From Dirofilaria immitis (lineage: Eukaryota > Nematoda > Chromadorea > Rhabditida > Onchocercidae): a stretch of 64,000 nt of DNA. The stretch lies in the NCBI GenBank assembly GCA_024305405.1, contig JAKNDB010000068.1, positions 3,472,501 to 3,536,500 on the forward strand, given 5' to 3'. Made by a program: the position numbers and the translations under genes. Under the pieces are notes generated by a model, which worked only from the letters and a program-made list of their open reading frames with translations, made no database searches and was not told where the DNA came from. This document shows positions 63,182 through 64,000 of this stretch, one piece after another (positions within the stretch are counted from its first letter, which is position 1; every line of letters begins with the position of its first letter).

Positions 63182-63377
63182 TACCAATGCTGCCATGGCT
63201 TCAAAGAAATCTGTACGACAAACGAAGCATTTATTTTTAAATTGCCGATGAACTTACTGTTCAACAAATTCACGAAAAACACAGAGCGCAATTAATAAAG
63301 CAACTATTCGTCTCATTCCTAATCGCAGATCATTACGAGTGAATAGCCATACCAATGCTGCCATGGCTTCAAAGAAA
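63182..63377. repeat. 28-bp perfect direct repeat in the minus-strand gene
   Basis: The 28 bases at 63182-63209 recur exactly at 63350-63377 (168-bp offset). On the minus strand each contains CTTTGAAGCCATGGCAGC, the acceptor region and first codons of the middle exon. Confidence 0.9.
63258..63366 (-). CDS. Minus-strand small membrane protein, middle exon
   Basis: Encodes (A)MAALVWLFTRNDLRLGMRR, then IVALLIALCVFREFVEQ. The hydrophobic IVALLIALCVF follows a basic stretch, as in a small multi-pass membrane protein. It ends GTT GAA CA before a strong donor GTAAGT, phase 2, matching the last exon. The acceptor (CTTTGAAG) is poor. There is a loose resemblance to the C-terminal segment of TMEM11-type mitochondrial proteins, which I would not rely on. 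A partial copy of the exon start lies downstream at 63182-63209. Confidence 0.6.
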
Positions 63378-63480
63378 AAAGATTAAAACAGACAAACTTT
63401 CTGATGATTTTTACTAAACAATATGTTTTCTCTCCTTAATTCTTATGCCATTTCTCTTTAAAAAGCTTGGGTAAGATGTA

Positions 63481-63511
63481 AGTTACTGAACAAAGCAGTT
63501 TTTCAGTAACT
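63481..63511. repeat. Perfect 10-bp inverted repeat, 11-nt loop
   Basis: AGTTACTGAA and TTCAGTAACT flank an 11-nt loop, in the intron between the upstream and middle exons of the minus-strand gene. Confidence 0.8.
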
Positions 63512-63612
63512 GTACAAAAGCGAAAAAATAAAATGAATTATTCATTAGGGAAGTACGATATTTCAATCTTCAAAAAATAAAGGAGCTAAAATAACAGAAG
63601 AGAAAACTATAC

Positions 63613-63721
63613 CAACGTAAAAAATTAGATCAATATTGGAATTTAGAGCCATCTGAATATATTTCCAATGAAATGCCATCGCTCGAGCGCCAGCCCAAAA
63701 CCGACTAGACGACTGGCTACA
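63613..63721 (-). CDS. Minus-strand small membrane protein, upstream exon
   Basis: After a good acceptor TTTATTTCAG the frame reads CSQSSSRFWAGARAMAFHWK, then YIQMALNSNIDLIFYV, leaving in phase 1 at donor GTATAG. The phase matches the middle exon. The frame is also open further upstream to 63766, so the exon could be longer, and MAFHWK could even be the start. Earlier exons, if any, lie nearer to or beyond the right edge. A short GTTAGT donor near 63981 may mark one. Confidence 0.45.
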
Positions 63722-64000
63722 CTGAAATAAACTTTCTAGAGCAATATCATTTGGATTAACATGCAAAATTTATTCAAGCAATTGACTTGATAATATTTTT
63801 TCAACAAATGAATATTGCTAGGATTTACATCCTCCTAAGTCAAATCTGAACTCTGAAATTAACCGAAAAAAAATAAATAAACGGAATTTATCCTTGTTCT
63901 CTCAAAAGTTCTTTTCATCATAGCTAAGACAAGAAGAGATAGCATGTAAAAAAATTAGAAAGCCATATTACTAATACTAACCAAATCTCTGAGGATTAAA

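Noticed and set aside
63070..63291. Reading on from FVEQ into a FGKGEKSLLAYLVEF frame as an extra exon
   Set aside because: The phase also works through a TACAG acceptor, but joining the exon at 63258 directly to that at 63001 gives an exact phase and a better acceptor. It remains possible as an alternative last exon.

Overview
The window looks like nematode nuclear DNA. It is extremely AT-rich, its introns end in the nematode-type acceptor (short T-run then TTTCAG or TTTTAG), and it is filled with simple repeats and minisatellites. The dominant content is one very large + strand gene, the nematode centaurin-gamma/AGAP orthologue (C. elegans cnt-2). I could reconstruct it from start codon to stop as 18 exons (12099-61731), encoding about 1088 residues. 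The domain order is N-terminal AGAP motif, GTP-binding-like (Ras/Miro-type) domain, Ser/Thr/Gln/Asn-rich linker, split PH domain, Arf-GAP zinc finger, ankyrin repeats, C-terminal tail. The species cannot be fixed by eye; a parasitic (for example spirurid or filarial) nematode is my guess.

Layout. 1-12054 is intergenic or upstream DNA with microsatellites and no convincing gene. 12099-12285 is the canonical first exon, with a CRE palindrome about 200 bp upstream. Intron 1 is 22.5 kb and holds a homogeneous 54-bp satellite array, a DR1-like dispersed repeat and two extra coding exons (20390 and about 33726). Both extra exons end in exactly the splice phase needed to join exon 2, so they are probably alternative first exons. 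Exons 2-6 (34810-45000) encode the GTPase-like domain. Intron 6 (8.3 kb) contains another coding exon or nested gene (50544-51304). Exons 7-18 (53346-61731) encode the linker, PH, Arf-GAP and ankyrin parts. 61732-62850 is the space between converging genes, with a few coding-like islands. 62866 to the right edge holds the 3' exons of a minus-strand gene for a small membrane protein I do not recognise.

Five canonical exons (5, 7, 12, 13, 16) and two of the putative alternative exons each need one extra base in an A or T run to stay in frame. Exon borders and phases otherwise fit perfectly (3267 nt after adding five bases). The simplest reading is uncorrected homopolymer deletions in a long-read assembly, not a dead gene.

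The gene product should act as an Arf GTPase-activating protein at membranes: the PH domain for phosphoinositide/membrane contact, the Arf-GAP finger for catalysis, the GTPase-like domain as regulator, and the ankyrins as the structural partner of the GAP fold. The alternative 5' exons suggest isoforms with different N-termini and one that may lack the GTPase-like domain.
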